Part shown: piece by piece, positions 7,901-15,054 of the stretch | How positions within the stretch are numbered: the stretch's first letter is position 1 | Layout: every line of letters begins with the position of its first letter | IMG/VR virus record: IMGVR_UViG_3300000117_000020 | Location: 40,178 to 72,854 of that record | Strand: one strand, 5' to 3' | Length of the DNA: 32,677 nucleotides | From: a virus | Made by a program: the position numbers and the translations under genes | Notes under the pieces: generated by a model | What the model saw: the letters and a program-made list of their open reading frames with translations, nothing else | Told to the model about the DNA's origin: nothing | Databases searched by the model: none

Positions 7901-8917
7901 AATTCACAAGGGCAAATAATTAATGATAATTCAGGAGCTACGAGTGTTTCATTTGGTTACAGTCTAAATAGTAATGACCCGTCTGTACAATATTATGATG
8001 TTAATGGAATCTCAAGTTATTTAGCTAATGACGTTATTGGTTGTGTAGATAAATATGCATCTAATTATACAGGAGCTGGAATAGGATCAATAAATTTAGT
8101 ATATCTTATTCAACAAGGAACAAGTAATACTCCCGCTCAGGCAGGTGATTTTTATGTTAATCAACTTATGTTAGATCAACCTGAAGTGTTTGGTATGTGT
8201 ACATTTAGTGCAAATCAACCTGAATGTTTACCTTTAAATAAAACACAAAAAGAAAAATATTTAACCGATTGCACATATAATGGAGTAGGTAATTGGTATA
8301 CAAGATTGTTAGGAGGATCTAAAGATAATTGTGAAGATAGAAATATAATGATAATGTCTTTTATAAAATACTTAGTATCTAAAAATGGATTAGATTGTAT
8401 ACACAATTGTGCAGATTCAGCAACTCCAAATTATCCTGAAAAGAAAACATGTGAAGACATTTGGAAAGAAGGTGGTAGTATAGAATGGACACAAACTAAT
8501 AATACAGGACAAGGAAATGGATCTTATGGAACTAATGCATATATAAAAATGACAACACAGTTTCCTTGGTTAGGAGATCAAGCTCCTAATACTATTCATA
8601 AGGTAAATAATAATTGTGGATCAAATTGTGGTAATCCTTATGGAACAGGATTTAGCAACTTTGATATATGCATAGATCCAAAAATTATAACAGAAAATAC
8701 AAATTATTTAGATAAATTTTATAAATTTGCAAGTGACTACTGTAAATCATGTAGTCCTTGTTCATATTTAGTAGGAAATAGTAATAGTGTTATTGGAAGT
8801 AATGTTAACACAACCGAGCCATATACTTACAATATAGTAGATAATGGCATTCAAGTAGGAGGAATTAATTTAGAAGTAGACGGTGATGATGTAACAATAA
8901 CTGACGAAGGACCTTAA
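4979..8917 (+). CDS. Giant Cys-rich adhesin-like virion protein with SprB-like domain and GCTD repeats
   Basis: 1312 residues, no signal peptide. Residues 1-320 are beta-rich and unrecognised. Residues about 328-420 resemble an SprB repeat (family from the flavobacterial gliding adhesin): NTNGSILVTVTGGTANYTY, later YLVTVTDGTSCVKTV. Cys modules of the marine Bacteroidetes type GCTD..A.NY...A...GSC follow: a divergent one near 433 (CTDASAANYD), one at ~606 (GCTDRNANNYDPNA), three in exact 26-residue register at 730, 756 and 782, and a remnant at ~1020 (GCVDKYASNY). The C-terminal third has many CxxC-like pairs and is Asn/Gly-rich. It lies between a Cys-rich small protein and a fibre gene, which suggests a host-surface-binding appendage. 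Lack of a Sec signal argues for incorporation into the particle rather than secretion. Host-derived modules imply acquisition by recombination. Confidence 0.7.
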   Translation: MAKTTKYTSTIDDRFSSFDGKSVFGNGSTPITAYTNTSPKFVQGVAYLQSNNHLKIDIRSNMRYEYDRVATVVDHDYVSGIDFDYESDGKILITYKNWTKRQASSKTLTLQFISGFKKTIVLKVPGLASKLNDDVENTIASFTTSPYENMMSLDFSNDKRSINSIVGAVYPKQDPYDVYNYTGTYQLNLPFAYYINSSYLNEIFVEQGVTSTNNDVDNGISNRGVGHLYSGRNEQEIHFVNLLTTNTNLGTNQDVLNNLNTAPFTYGFTYASNLYFIADDAQEYQVCMEPGNPSFFLTSGNDCDGTTIGTPYTNKRFVDGHCCNSGCDDFSITVENTSPEQRDAANTNGSILVTVTGGTANYTYVLTKFGATGAGTEVSSGAKSGTTHSFTSLIRQDSNTKPYLVTVTDGTSCVKTVHISLQTKINQEEITSGVCTDASAANYDDTGYIINKDATCFFCMENDAYGNPYNGLTYGDDDGGHNRAVGVDFVANSGSVVNHSLSLGGTSGSIQFSGELFPPLADHIASDANEAYKLKLHTLGSGENANNKTKAEILALTATSTVAVDANFQYTFAGLAKGWYAIEAYVEEVPNVANCKSVHRFQIGYAGCTDRNANNYDPNATYHVQNVCKYNCSEDSVNIISNDTNQACVKSLSIGRGSYDVINWVIGGERKQGFGPHLASEGDYVEVMVENTQTKCTQRGAMHITETDCNRNISATSRMLIMQETAAMGGCTDQTAANYNCDAEWDNGSCIPVLLGCTDMSAANYNPDANIDNGQCVYGILGCTNSLALNYNPLATIANNESCDTCPVFGDTGGGYSNLGLLTFDGALSGSDLTSAIQAGTFDIYATGNLIFTWSTFTIIGGYVNYLPAGVEINIYKLPMGAGTINGNSINDYQFPIKEKMDITPDGYGKVTGLDSPNYNNPLFGTWNADGSLNPGTVSAWTMVQPLEYGTGEYGYYIVEMVIPAGDGKFCYNYNSQGQIINDNSGATSVSFGYSLNSNDPSVQYYDVNGISSYLANDVIGCVDKYASNYTGAGIGSINLVYLIQQGTSNTPAQAGDFYVNQLMLDQPEVFGMCTFSANQPECLPLNKTQKEKYLTDCTYNGVGNWYTRLLGGSKDNCEDRNIMIMSFIKYLVSKNGLDCIHNCADSATPNYPEKKTCEDIWKEGGSIEWTQTNNTGQGNGSYGTNAYIKMTTQFPWLGDQAPNTIHKVNNNCGSNCGNPYGTGFSNFDICIDPKIITENTNYLDKFYKFASDYCKSCSPCSYLVGNSNSVIGSNVNTTEPYTYNIVDNGIQVGGINLEVDGDDVTITDEGP
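7166..7387 (+). repeat. Three tandem GCTD-type Cys repeats (26-residue period)
   Basis: Units begin at codons for residues 730, 756 and 782 (7166, 7244 and 7322), a constant spacing of 78 bp. Each has the pattern G-C-T-[DN]-x2-A-x-N-Y-N-x2-A-x3-[DN]-[NE]-x-C, with linkers IPVLL and VYGIL. Two Cys per unit suggest an intra-unit disulfide, and the Asp/Asn positions could bind calcium. DNA identity between units is lower than the protein pattern, so the duplication is not recent. Confidence 0.75.
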
Positions 8918-8941
8918 TTAAACAAAATAAAATAAAACAAT

Positions 8942-10540
8942 ATGGCAGAAATAACATCATTAACAACGTTAGCAAAAGCAAGTGTAGTATCTACAGATTA
9001 TGTTTTAGTAGCTAACAGTAGTACAAAAAAAGCAAAAAAATTACAAGCGCAAACTTTATTTCCTTCGTTAACAACTTTAGGAACAAGCAGTGAAGCTTTG
9101 TTCGTAAATGTTACAAATAGCAATCAAATAAACTTAAAAGGTTTAAAATCTGCTGACGCTACAAAATTAACTGTTACAACTGCTAGCAATAATTTAGTCT
9201 TAACATTAGTAGAATCAGGAATAGATTTAAATAACTGTGATAATACTACATCAGGCTTTTTATCTTCTGTAGATTTAGACGGAACAGTTTCAGGTACATT
9301 AACACCATTACGAGGAGGTACTGGTATAGCAGGTATTACAAAAGGCTCTGTATTGTATGGAAGTAATACAAATGCAATTGCAGAAGCGGCTTTAACTGCA
9401 AATGGTAATATATTAGTTGGTAATAGTAGTAATGGGTATCCTAGTGTAGGAGCAATTACAAGTACAGGTGGATCTATAACGGTAAATTCATCTGCTACAC
9501 CAGGTAATATTAATCTAGAAATAGCTTCAACAAATAACTTAACAGGACATTTAGATTGTAATGCATATCATATTAATTTAGATGATGCTGCAGGAAATAG
9601 TTTTTTAAGTGGTAATGGATCAGCAGAAGGTGTGCATGTAGATGCAGACGGTAAAGTATATATTGGGGATGATACTCCTACAGTATTTGCAGGAGGTGCG
9701 GCACTAAACATAATAACTGAAGGCTTAGCAAATGGTATTCAATTTGGTAACACAAGTGGTACTTATGGTAAAGGTGGAGGATTAAAATGGTTAGATAGAA
9801 CAACTAGTGGAAATGCTATGGATGCAATTTTAACAGGTGCAAATGGACATACTAATGGAGATGGCGGTGATATAAATTTAACAGCAGGGGCAGGAGTTGG
9901 AAGTGGTGATGGAGGAAATATTACATTAACTGCAGGAGATGCAGCATCAGGTACGCCTGGAAAAATTATATTAAGAACTGAAACAGCAGGAGGAACAGCT
10001 ACTACAGCTATGTCAATTGATTTGTATCAAAATGCAAGTTTTACAGCAGGTGTAGCAAATCCAACTGGAGTTATGGGTTCAACTATATCTTCTAAATCTC
10101 AAATAGATAATGGAGCTAGTACCGCACTTGTTAAAAATACACATAATTTATCACCTGCAGATGGGAATGCTGTTACATTAACATTACCTACAATTGCAAA
10201 CTCAGCAGTTGGGGATACTATTATTGTAGAATACCAAGTTGGAATTAATAATGGGCAGACACATAAATATGGAACATCAACAGAAATGTTAATGGGAGGA
10301 TCTGCATGTTATAGAATGGACGGATCAACAGGATCAGCTGTAGGTTTAATACAAACAGTAGATGTTGCAGATGGAACAGGTGATGATTTTTTAAACTTAA
10401 TAGGACTAACTAATGCAGGCCCAGGCATTGGTACGTATGTAATATTTACATTTAATGGGTCAAAATGGCGAGCAGAAGCAAGATGCACATCATCAGGAAC
10501 TGGTGTTGCTGCAAACTTATCTGTATTTGCTACAAGTTAA
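8942..10540 (+). CDS. Phage fibre protein
   Basis: 532 residues, almost all small polar and beta-branched residues, no Trp-rich enzyme core. The N-terminus (LTTLAKASVVSTDYVLVANS) resembles an anchor region I associate with marine-phage fibres. Residues 122-141 carry the fibre-type PLRGGTGIAGITKGSVLYGS. Two near-identical 16-residue units occur at 306-332 (GDGGDINLTAGAGVG then GDGGNITLTAGDAAS), a pattern of trimeric beta-helical shafts. The C-terminal ~130 residues, after FTAGVANPTGVMGS, look globular and could be the tip. It is preceded by an A-rich leader (AAAATAAAACAAT) and no Shine-Dalgarno. Likely role: tail or head fibre, receptor contact. Chaperone domain not seen. Confidence 0.7.
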   Translation: MAEITSLTTLAKASVVSTDYVLVANSSTKKAKKLQAQTLFPSLTTLGTSSEALFVNVTNSNQINLKGLKSADATKLTVTTASNNLVLTLVESGIDLNNCDNTTSGFLSSVDLDGTVSGTLTPLRGGTGIAGITKGSVLYGSNTNAIAEAALTANGNILVGNSSNGYPSVGAITSTGGSITVNSSATPGNINLEIASTNNLTGHLDCNAYHINLDDAAGNSFLSGNGSAEGVHVDADGKVYIGDDTPTVFAGGAALNIITEGLANGIQFGNTSGTYGKGGGLKWLDRTTSGNAMDAILTGANGHTNGDGGDINLTAGAGVGSGDGGNITLTAGDAASGTPGKIILRTETAGGTATTAMSIDLYQNASFTAGVANPTGVMGSTISSKSQIDNGASTALVKNTHNLSPADGNAVTLTLPTIANSAVGDTIIVEYQVGINNGQTHKYGTSTEMLMGGSACYRMDGSTGSAVGLIQTVDVADGTGDDFLNLIGLTNAGPGIGTYVIFTFNGSKWRAEARCTSSGTGVAANLSVFATS

Positions 10541-10569
10541 TAATTAAACTAAACTAAACTAAAATTTAT

Positions 10570-10983
10570 ATGGCAACAATAGAATTAAAAACAACAAATG
10601 GAGAATTAGTAGATCTAATGAATGGTTTATTTTCTTCTCAAGATATTAAAGGTAAAGATTTTGCTTTGACAGTATCAAATAACATTTCTACATTACAAGG
10701 GCATTTAGCTCATATTGAAGAAGCAGGGAAACCTACTGAAGAATTTGTAAAATTTGCAAGTGAAATTAGAGCTGCTCAAGAAGCACAAGATACTGATAGT
10801 GTAAAAGAAATGGAGAATGCAAATGCTACTCTTATAGCAGAAAGAAAAAATCAACTTGATAAAGTACAAGATATGCTTAAAAAAGATGCAGATCCTATTA
10901 CTTTAGAAATTGTAAAAAAAGATTCTCTTCCTAATGATGTAACAGCAAGACAAGTTAGTAACTTACAAAAAATAATAATATAA
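10570..10983 (+). CDS. Small helical phage protein, unknown
   Basis: 137 residues, highly charged and predicted helical, with a probable coiled coil from about 70 to 105 (EIRAAQEAQDTDSVKEMENA and following Lys/Glu heptads). No Cys, signal peptide or membrane segment. It begins MATIELKTTNGELVDLMNGL. Position right after the fibre gene and 1 base before the next gene suggests a fibre assembly factor or coiled-coil connector, but nothing in the sequence proves this. The leader contains the tandem AAACTAAACTAAACTAAA, a short 5-bp reiteration, in place of a Shine-Dalgarno. Family not recognised. Confidence 0.6.
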   Translation: MATIELKTTNGELVDLMNGLFSSQDIKGKDFALTVSNNISTLQGHLAHIEEAGKPTEEFVKFASEIRAAQEAQDTDSVKEMENANATLIAERKNQLDKVQDMLKKDADPITLEIVKKDSLPNDVTARQVSNLQKIII

Positions 10984-10984
10984 T

Positions 10985-11305
10985 ATGGCAAGAACAGAAT
11001 TAGAACAGTTACTTGAACAAGTAACTAATTCAATAAAAATTGCAGATGCAAAATCTCATGGAGAGAATGGAGCATTTTTAATTACAGATACAGATTCACA
11101 TACTGCAGCTGGAGGATGGAATGCAATTACTTTTATGGAGAATACAGTATTTAATGCAATTACTGCTTCTAACTGGAGCGGTGATACAATTACTGGTGAA
11201 ACTTTTGCTGAAGGTTTAACTATATATGGTGACTTTACAGTAATAGATCTTACTAGTGGTGCATGTATTGCATATTTTGCAACTGCTAATAATACTGTAA
11301 CGTAG
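10985..11305 (+). CDS. Small beta-type phage tip or adaptor protein
   Basis: 106 residues: a short N-terminal helix (MARTELEQLLEQVTNSIKIA), then a repetitive-looking beta region with WNAITFMENTVFNAITASNW and an ending TIYGDFTVIDLTSGACIAYF. The pattern of a structure enclosing turns such as TGETFAEGLTIYGDFTVIDL recalls small proteins frequent in tail-fibre loci of marine phages. There is no signal peptide. One base separates it from the gene before and one from the gene after, so it is in the same translational unit as the lectin-like gene. The stop codon is TAG. Likely particle-associated; specific role unknown. Confidence 0.6.
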   Translation: MARTELEQLLEQVTNSIKIADAKSHGENGAFLITDTDSHTAAGGWNAITFMENTVFNAITASNWSGDTITGETFAEGLTIYGDFTVIDLTSGACIAYFATANNTVT

Positions 11306-11306
11306 T

Positions 11307-12179
11307 ATGGGATTAAGTATCTCTAAACAAGCAAGTAGTACCGCTCCTAAATTTAGAAAAAAATCAATGTCTAAAATGAAGGGCGGTCCTGTGCTATGGA
11401 TTGATTTTACAGATAGAAGAACTGTTTACAGCGATGGCTCACAAACTTTAGTAAATCATAGTGAGTCTATACAAGTTGTTGAAAACAAGGCTTTTGATAG
11501 AAGATTTGGAAGAGGTAGTGGTTTATCTTTAGGTGCAAGTTTACAACAAAGTGTTACAATTAGAAAACCTACATTTAGAACTAATGGACAAAATGGTAAA
11601 AGCTATGCTTTATTTAATGGTCTTCTTAATAGGTTAGAAGCAACTACAACTGTGGGAAATGTATCTACAGATGTACTTAGTGGTAGTAGATTAGCAGGAG
11701 ATAATTTAACTGTATTTTTTGTAGCAAAAAATTTAACTTCTACACCAGGAGCAGATGGAATATTAACGATACAGGCTCATGATGGTGCAGTTGGAGGAGA
11801 TCCTATAATAATAGGTACTCAGAGTAATCATCACTATCGAGCGTTTATAGGAGACCAGACAGATAAAAATGGTACTGTTATTTTAGATAGTGGTACTCAA
11901 GCAACAACTAATACTGAACTTTGGACAGTAATAATGACAACTGATGGCGCTAGTTCTTTTTATAAAAACGGAGATACTTCAGCTGGTACTACAAGTGGAG
12001 CAAGTAAAGATCATACTTATGATCTTAGATTTAACAGTACTAATGGATTTATTTATATTGGTCAGGGCTCTGGTGGTTGGCAAGGGCATATTTATGAAGT
12101 TTTAGTATTTGATTCAGTTTTACCCGAGAAAGAAGTAAAAGAAATAGAAAGACAATTAAAACAAAAATATAATTTATAA
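11307..12179 (+). CDS. LamG/concanavalin-like lectin-fold phage protein
   Basis: 290 residues. A basic N-terminus (KFRKKSMSKMKGG, residues 15-27) precedes VLWIDFTDRRTVY, a typical opening strand of phage LamG-like domains, with YALFNGLLNRLEA near 97-109 and LTVFFVAKNL near 134-143. The ending (GGWQGHIYEVLVFDSVLP, then a helix EVKEIERQLKQKYNL) is the classic laminin-G/concanavalin-like close: strand plus terminal amphipathic helix. Inferred role: glycan binding at the host surface as part of a tail appendage; no catalytic residues of a glycosidase were seen. Its TAA stop overlaps the next ATG by one base (TAATG), coupling it to the outer-membrane protein gene. Confidence 0.7.
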   Translation: MGLSISKQASSTAPKFRKKSMSKMKGGPVLWIDFTDRRTVYSDGSQTLVNHSESIQVVENKAFDRRFGRGSGLSLGASLQQSVTIRKPTFRTNGQNGKSYALFNGLLNRLEATTTVGNVSTDVLSGSRLAGDNLTVFFVAKNLTSTPGADGILTIQAHDGAVGGDPIIIGTQSNHHYRAFIGDQTDKNGTVILDSGTQATTNTELWTVIMTTDGASSFYKNGDTSAGTTSGASKDHTYDLRFNSTNGFIYIGQGSGGWQGHIYEVLVFDSVLPEKEVKEIERQLKQKYNL

Positions 12180-13231
12180 TGAAAAATATATTAATTTTGC
12201 TTATCTTTATAAGCAGTGTATGTAACGGTCAAATAAAAGATTTCTTTAAATACTCTACATTCTACACATCTATGAGCATGAATACTTCTTTTACTGAAAG
12301 AGAAAATTATGTAGCTATAGATAAAGGTTATCAAGATGTTACAGATATTAATCCTTATGATTATAATTTAACCGTAGGAATTCGTAAAATAGCAAGATTT
12401 GATTATGAATATAAAGTTAAAACGTGGTACTATGGTACTGAAAGAGCTGTTTCAGACAACGTTACTATTGGTAATGCTAATGGCTGGGAGTATCTTTTTA
12501 ATTATTCTTTTATACGGAATCGCGGTGAAAAATTTACTGATCAAAATTTTTGGATTAGATATTTAGGAACTAAATGTGTAACCAAAGCACAATATAAAAA
12601 CAATCAGCGAGTAAATTTACAATTTACTTCTTTTGATACAAGATATAGAATAAACTCAGGAAACTGGGATTTTACAGTAGGAGCGGTGGTTAGAGCTCAT
12701 CCTGCTTATGGCTTTGTACCTATTAGGGACTTTTGGGTACCTGGCGAGTCATCCTTTCAACAATTAGCAGAGGACTTTGGATATGCTCCAGAACAATGGA
12801 TTCAAGGATTTTATGTTAATAATAACTGGTATGATGTATCAGAAGGTGATTCTACTCTTGTAGCAACAAGTAATGATGAGTTCTTTAACCACTACTTTGG
12901 AAGTGCAGTTGCACGTTTTAATGAAAGAGAATTAGATAAATTAGGAATACAAAAAGAATTAAGTGCAGTAATAGGAATTGCATATTACAAATATACACCT
13001 AAGTTTTGGTTACATGCTTGGGTTAATTGTTTACCGTATCATTATGGCTTAGATGATTACTCTTTTGAGTACGGTACACAAGATCTAGATTGGTTAGAAT
13101 GGGATGCAGGAATAGTATTTGGACAAAGGATAACAAAAAATTTAGGATTATTTATAGAGGGGACACATATGAAGTACTGGGAAAAACCAGTATATGAAGT
13201 AAAATTTGGGTTTAACTATTTATTCTTTTAA
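12179..13231 (+). CDS. Phage-encoded outer-membrane beta-barrel protein, exported
   Basis: 350 residues. The N-terminus MKNILILLIFISSVCNGQ is a Sec signal peptide with likely cleavage after Asn-Gly (17|18). The mature chain alternates hydrophobic and polar residues, is rich in Tyr, Trp, Phe and Asn, and ends in NYLFF; a terminal Phe is the usual BAM signal of outer-membrane barrels. Strand-like stretches include YNLTVGIRKIARFDYEYKV, LFNYSFIRN, WDFTVGAVVRAHP and LGLFIEGTHMKYWEKP. Probable role: modifies the host outer membrane during infection, for example superinfection exclusion or receptor masking, or is carried on the particle. It is translationally coupled to the lectin gene upstream and to the stalk protein downstream. 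No close family was recognised. Confidence 0.72.
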   Translation: MKNILILLIFISSVCNGQIKDFFKYSTFYTSMSMNTSFTERENYVAIDKGYQDVTDINPYDYNLTVGIRKIARFDYEYKVKTWYYGTERAVSDNVTIGNANGWEYLFNYSFIRNRGEKFTDQNFWIRYLGTKCVTKAQYKNNQRVNLQFTSFDTRYRINSGNWDFTVGAVVRAHPAYGFVPIRDFWVPGESSFQQLAEDFGYAPEQWIQGFYVNNNWYDVSEGDSTLVATSNDEFFNHYFGSAVARFNERELDKLGIQKELSAVIGIAYYKYTPKFWLHAWVNCLPYHYGLDDYSFEYGTQDLDWLEWDAGIVFGQRITKNLGLFIEGTHMKYWEKPVYEVKFGFNYLFF

Positions 13232-13233
13232 TT

Positions 13234-13953
13234 ATGAAAAAATTATTTATAATACTATTTGCGTTTATTGGCTCGTTTGCTAATGCGCAAGATTACGATT
13301 TTCAGCAGTTATGTTTAAACTGTGCAGAGCAACAAGGTTATTATTGCGGAGATGATCCAGCAAACTGGACACAATACTCACCTGATGGGTGTGTACCTAA
13401 CGGTCCAGATCTATTTTATCTTAATGATGGATGGGAAGATTGTGTTGATGGATCTGATGAAGCAGAAGCTGTACCAACAACTATAGAAAGTTGTGGACCA
13501 ATTGGACCACCACCTTGTGATACGGTTTACGTAGATATTCCTGTAATAGAATATATATACGAAACAATATTTGATACTATAGTTAATACAGAATATGTAT
13601 ACAACATTGTAATAGACACTGTAGAAGTAGAAGTGTTTGTTCCAGAATACATTTATATAACAGACACAGTAACCATTTACGAAGACATCTTAGATACTCT
13701 TTTTGTAGATGTTATTGAATATGTTGACGTATTTATTTACGATACAATTGTAGAAATAGAATATGTAGAGTTTATAGAATATGTTACAGAATACATAGAT
13801 TGTGATACAGGGCAACCTTGTAACTCGTCTATAGATGAATTAATAAATAAATCTAAATCCAACAATATACTATATAATTTAAACGGACAGGCTATAAAAG
13901 AGCGTGAAGGTTTATATATAGAAGATGGTAAAATTAAATATAAATTAAATTAA
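13234..13953 (+). CDS. Exported stalk protein with DTVYV linker and T9SS-like C-terminal motif
   Basis: 239 residues. Signal peptide MKKLFIILFAFIGSFANA, cleavage before Gln19. Residues 20-94 are Cys-rich, and WEDCVDGSDEAE (67-78) resembles the calcium box of LDL-receptor class A repeats. Residues 95-190 are a low-complexity acidic beta stalk with recurring [IV]xDT[VIL] and EY[VI] (CDTVYVDIPVIEYIYETI, IDTVEVEV, ITDTVTIY, YDTIVEIEYV), like the linkers of flavobacterial surface proteins. The last 30 residues, ILYNLNGQAIKEREGLYIED then GKIKYKLN, match the style of a short type A T9SS sorting domain (nLnGq...GlYi..gK). Inferred route: Sec to periplasm, then possibly T9SS to the cell surface. It follows the beta-barrel gene by 2 bases, so the two are probably partners. 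The T9SS reading is inference. Confidence 0.68.
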   Translation: MKKLFIILFAFIGSFANAQDYDFQQLCLNCAEQQGYYCGDDPANWTQYSPDGCVPNGPDLFYLNDGWEDCVDGSDEAEAVPTTIESCGPIGPPPCDTVYVDIPVIEYIYETIFDTIVNTEYVYNIVIDTVEVEVFVPEYIYITDTVTIYEDILDTLFVDVIEYVDVFIYDTIVEIEYVEFIEYVTEYIDCDTGQPCNSSIDELINKSKSNNILYNLNGQAIKEREGLYIEDGKIKYKLN

Positions 13954-13968
13954 AATATATATATTATG
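13951..13968 (+). repeat. Stop-spacer-start repeat, copy 1
   Basis: The 18 bases TAA+AATATATATATT+ATG join the stalk gene to the first twin gene. An identical 18-base copy lies at 14260-14277 before the second twin, so the leader seems to have been duplicated with the gene. The A/T spacer contains no Shine-Dalgarno. Confidence 0.8.
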
Positions 13969-14262
13969 GCAAATAAAACAAATGACGGAAAAAAGAAAGG
14001 TTTGGTAGACAAAATTAAAAGCACTAAAGTAGGCAAGTTTGTGTTTGATACATCATTACCTGGAATGACTTATAATGTTATTCAAAAAAATAAAAAGAAA
14101 AAGGCAGATGCAGCAGCTGCAAAAGCAGGTAAAGCAGCAGCAGTCAATGCTAAAAAAGCAAGAGATAAAAAATATGGAGAGTATGAACCTCAAACACAAA
14201 AGAAACGAAAAGGAGGAGCTAGTGGTGGTTCTTACAGTTACCAAGATTTTTTAGATCTTTAA
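13966..14262 (+). CDS. Small basic protein with C-terminal FLDL tag (twin A)
   Basis: 98 residues, very Lys- and Ala-rich with a basic helix at about 38-70 (KNKKKKADAAAAKAGK). No Cys, signal peptide or membrane segment. The last 26 residues, starting EPQTQKKRKGGASGG and ending SYSYQDFLDL, reappear almost unchanged at the end of the next protein, while the rest is different. A shared C-terminal peptide on two basic proteins suggests a docking or packaging tag: DNA or RNA binding bodies brought to one partner. Its ATG sits in a leader identical to that of its twin. Family not recognised. Confidence 0.65.
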   Translation: MANKTNDGKKKGLVDKIKSTKVGKFVFDTSLPGMTYNVIQKNKKKKADAAAAKAGKAAAVNAKKARDKKYGEYEPQTQKKRKGGASGGSYSYQDFLDL

Positions 14263-14277
14263 AATATATATATTATG
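14260..14277 (+). repeat. Stop-spacer-start repeat, copy 2
   Basis: Identical over 18 bases to 13951-13968. It is the junction between twin A and twin B and supports local duplication of the gene pair. Confidence 0.8.
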
Positions 14278-14493
14278 CCAGATAAAAAAAAGAAAGGAAA
14301 CGGAGGAGATAAAACAAAGGCAGGACATTATTCAAAAAAGTTTGTACCTGCTATGAAAAAAATTATTACTCAAGCAGAGAAACAAAAAGAGTCCGAAACA
14401 ACAAGAAAAGGAAAAAGAATGTTAGATTATCAACCTCAAACACAAAAGAAAAAAAATGGAGGGTATTCTTATCAAGATTTTTTAGATCTATAA
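14275..14493 (+). CDS. Small basic protein with C-terminal FLDL tag (twin B)
   Basis: 72 residues, strongly basic (KKKKGNGGDKTKAGHYSKKF, then MKKIITQAEKQKES). Residues 52-72 carry the same tag as twin A, YQPQTQKKKNGGYSYQDFLD plus a final Leu, lacking only the Ala-Ser-Gly-Gly-Ser insertion. Up to the tag the bodies share little beyond Lys content. Two TA-bases join it to the next gene (TAATATGG). Such small basic proteins in a late operon could be packaged with DNA, or act as assembly adaptors. Nothing enzymatic is visible. Confidence 0.65.
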   Translation: MPDKKKKGNGGDKTKAGHYSKKFVPAMKKIITQAEKQKESETTRKGKRMLDYQPQTQKKKNGGYSYQDFLDL

Positions 14494-14494
14494 T

Positions 14495-14839
14495 ATGGCA
14501 AGAGCTGTTACCATATCAACTAGACCTTTAGAGTCTAAAACATTGTATACATATACTGTTACAAAAGATAATTTAACAGCTATGTCTAAAAAATTAGGCA
14601 CTCTTATTAGAACACATAAAAACAGTAGATTGTCTGATGAGTGCCTTGCTAATGAATTGCTTCAAATATTAAGTAAAGCAGAAGATTTAGTAAATGGAGG
14701 AGATGATAGAAAAAACTTTGGAAACTGTAAATGTACCCATCCTCCTAGTATGGGATTTTGTGTAGAAGGAATATGTGTAATGGCAAACTTTAATTTTAGT
14801 AAACTAGAAGGTAGTATAACATTAACAATAAATTTTTAA
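14495..14839 (+). CDS. Small phage protein with Cys cluster, unknown
   Basis: 114 residues. It begins MARAVTISTRPLESKTLYTY, continues with a helical segment (LTAMSKKLGTLIRTHKNS), then a Cys cluster CKCTHPPSMGFCVEGICVM at about 78-97, and ends with a beta hairpin (SKLEGSITLTINF). Four closely spaced Cys with a preceding one (DEC, ~49) could bind a metal or form disulfides. No signal peptide or membrane segment. It is tightly packed between the twins and the small membrane protein. Family not recognised. Confidence 0.6.
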   Translation: MARAVTISTRPLESKTLYTYTVTKDNLTAMSKKLGTLIRTHKNSRLSDECLANELLQILSKAEDLVNGGDDRKNFGNCKCTHPPSMGFCVEGICVMANFNFSKLEGSITLTINF

Positions 14840-14840
14840 C

Positions 14841-15053
14841 ATGAATATATTTAAAGACAACAATGATTGGAATGAAAAAGCAATAGTAGGTTTTATTGCT
14901 TTTGTAATAATGTGTATTATAATGATGGCTGATCTAATAACAGGATGGGCAGGTTATGATCTTGTAATTAATAAATTTGTATATGATTCATTTGTATGGG
15001 TTGTATTAGGATGTTTTGGGATAAGCGGCGTAGAAAAATTTGCAAAAAAATAA
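14841..15053 (+). CDS. Small two-span membrane protein, holin-like
   Basis: 70 residues with two hydrophobic spans: AIVGFIAFVIMCIIMMADLI (about 14-33) and FVWVVLGCFGISGV (about 50-64), charged N-terminus (MNIFKDNNDWNEK) and a basic C-terminal end (EKFAKK). Size, topology and a final basic tail fit small phage holins or antiholins. A second holin candidate lies at 18538-18912 beside the endolysin candidate, so this one may be an antiholin, an alternative holin, or an unrelated membrane factor. It begins one base after the previous stop. Confidence 0.6.
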   Translation: MNIFKDNNDWNEKAIVGFIAFVIMCIIMMADLITGWAGYDLVINKFVYDSFVWVVLGCFGISGVEKFAKK

Positions 15054-15054
15054 T

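Noticed and set aside
12179-12235. Lipobox in the beta-barrel signal peptide (Cys15)
   Set aside because: S-S-V-C lacks the usual Leu/Ala-Gly pattern and the barrel-like body with terminal Phe fits cleavage before Gln18 better.
15040-15054. ATG 15040 as start of the second fibre gene
   Set aside because: It lies within the preceding gene, whereas ATG 15055 has the TAATATG context used by most genes here.
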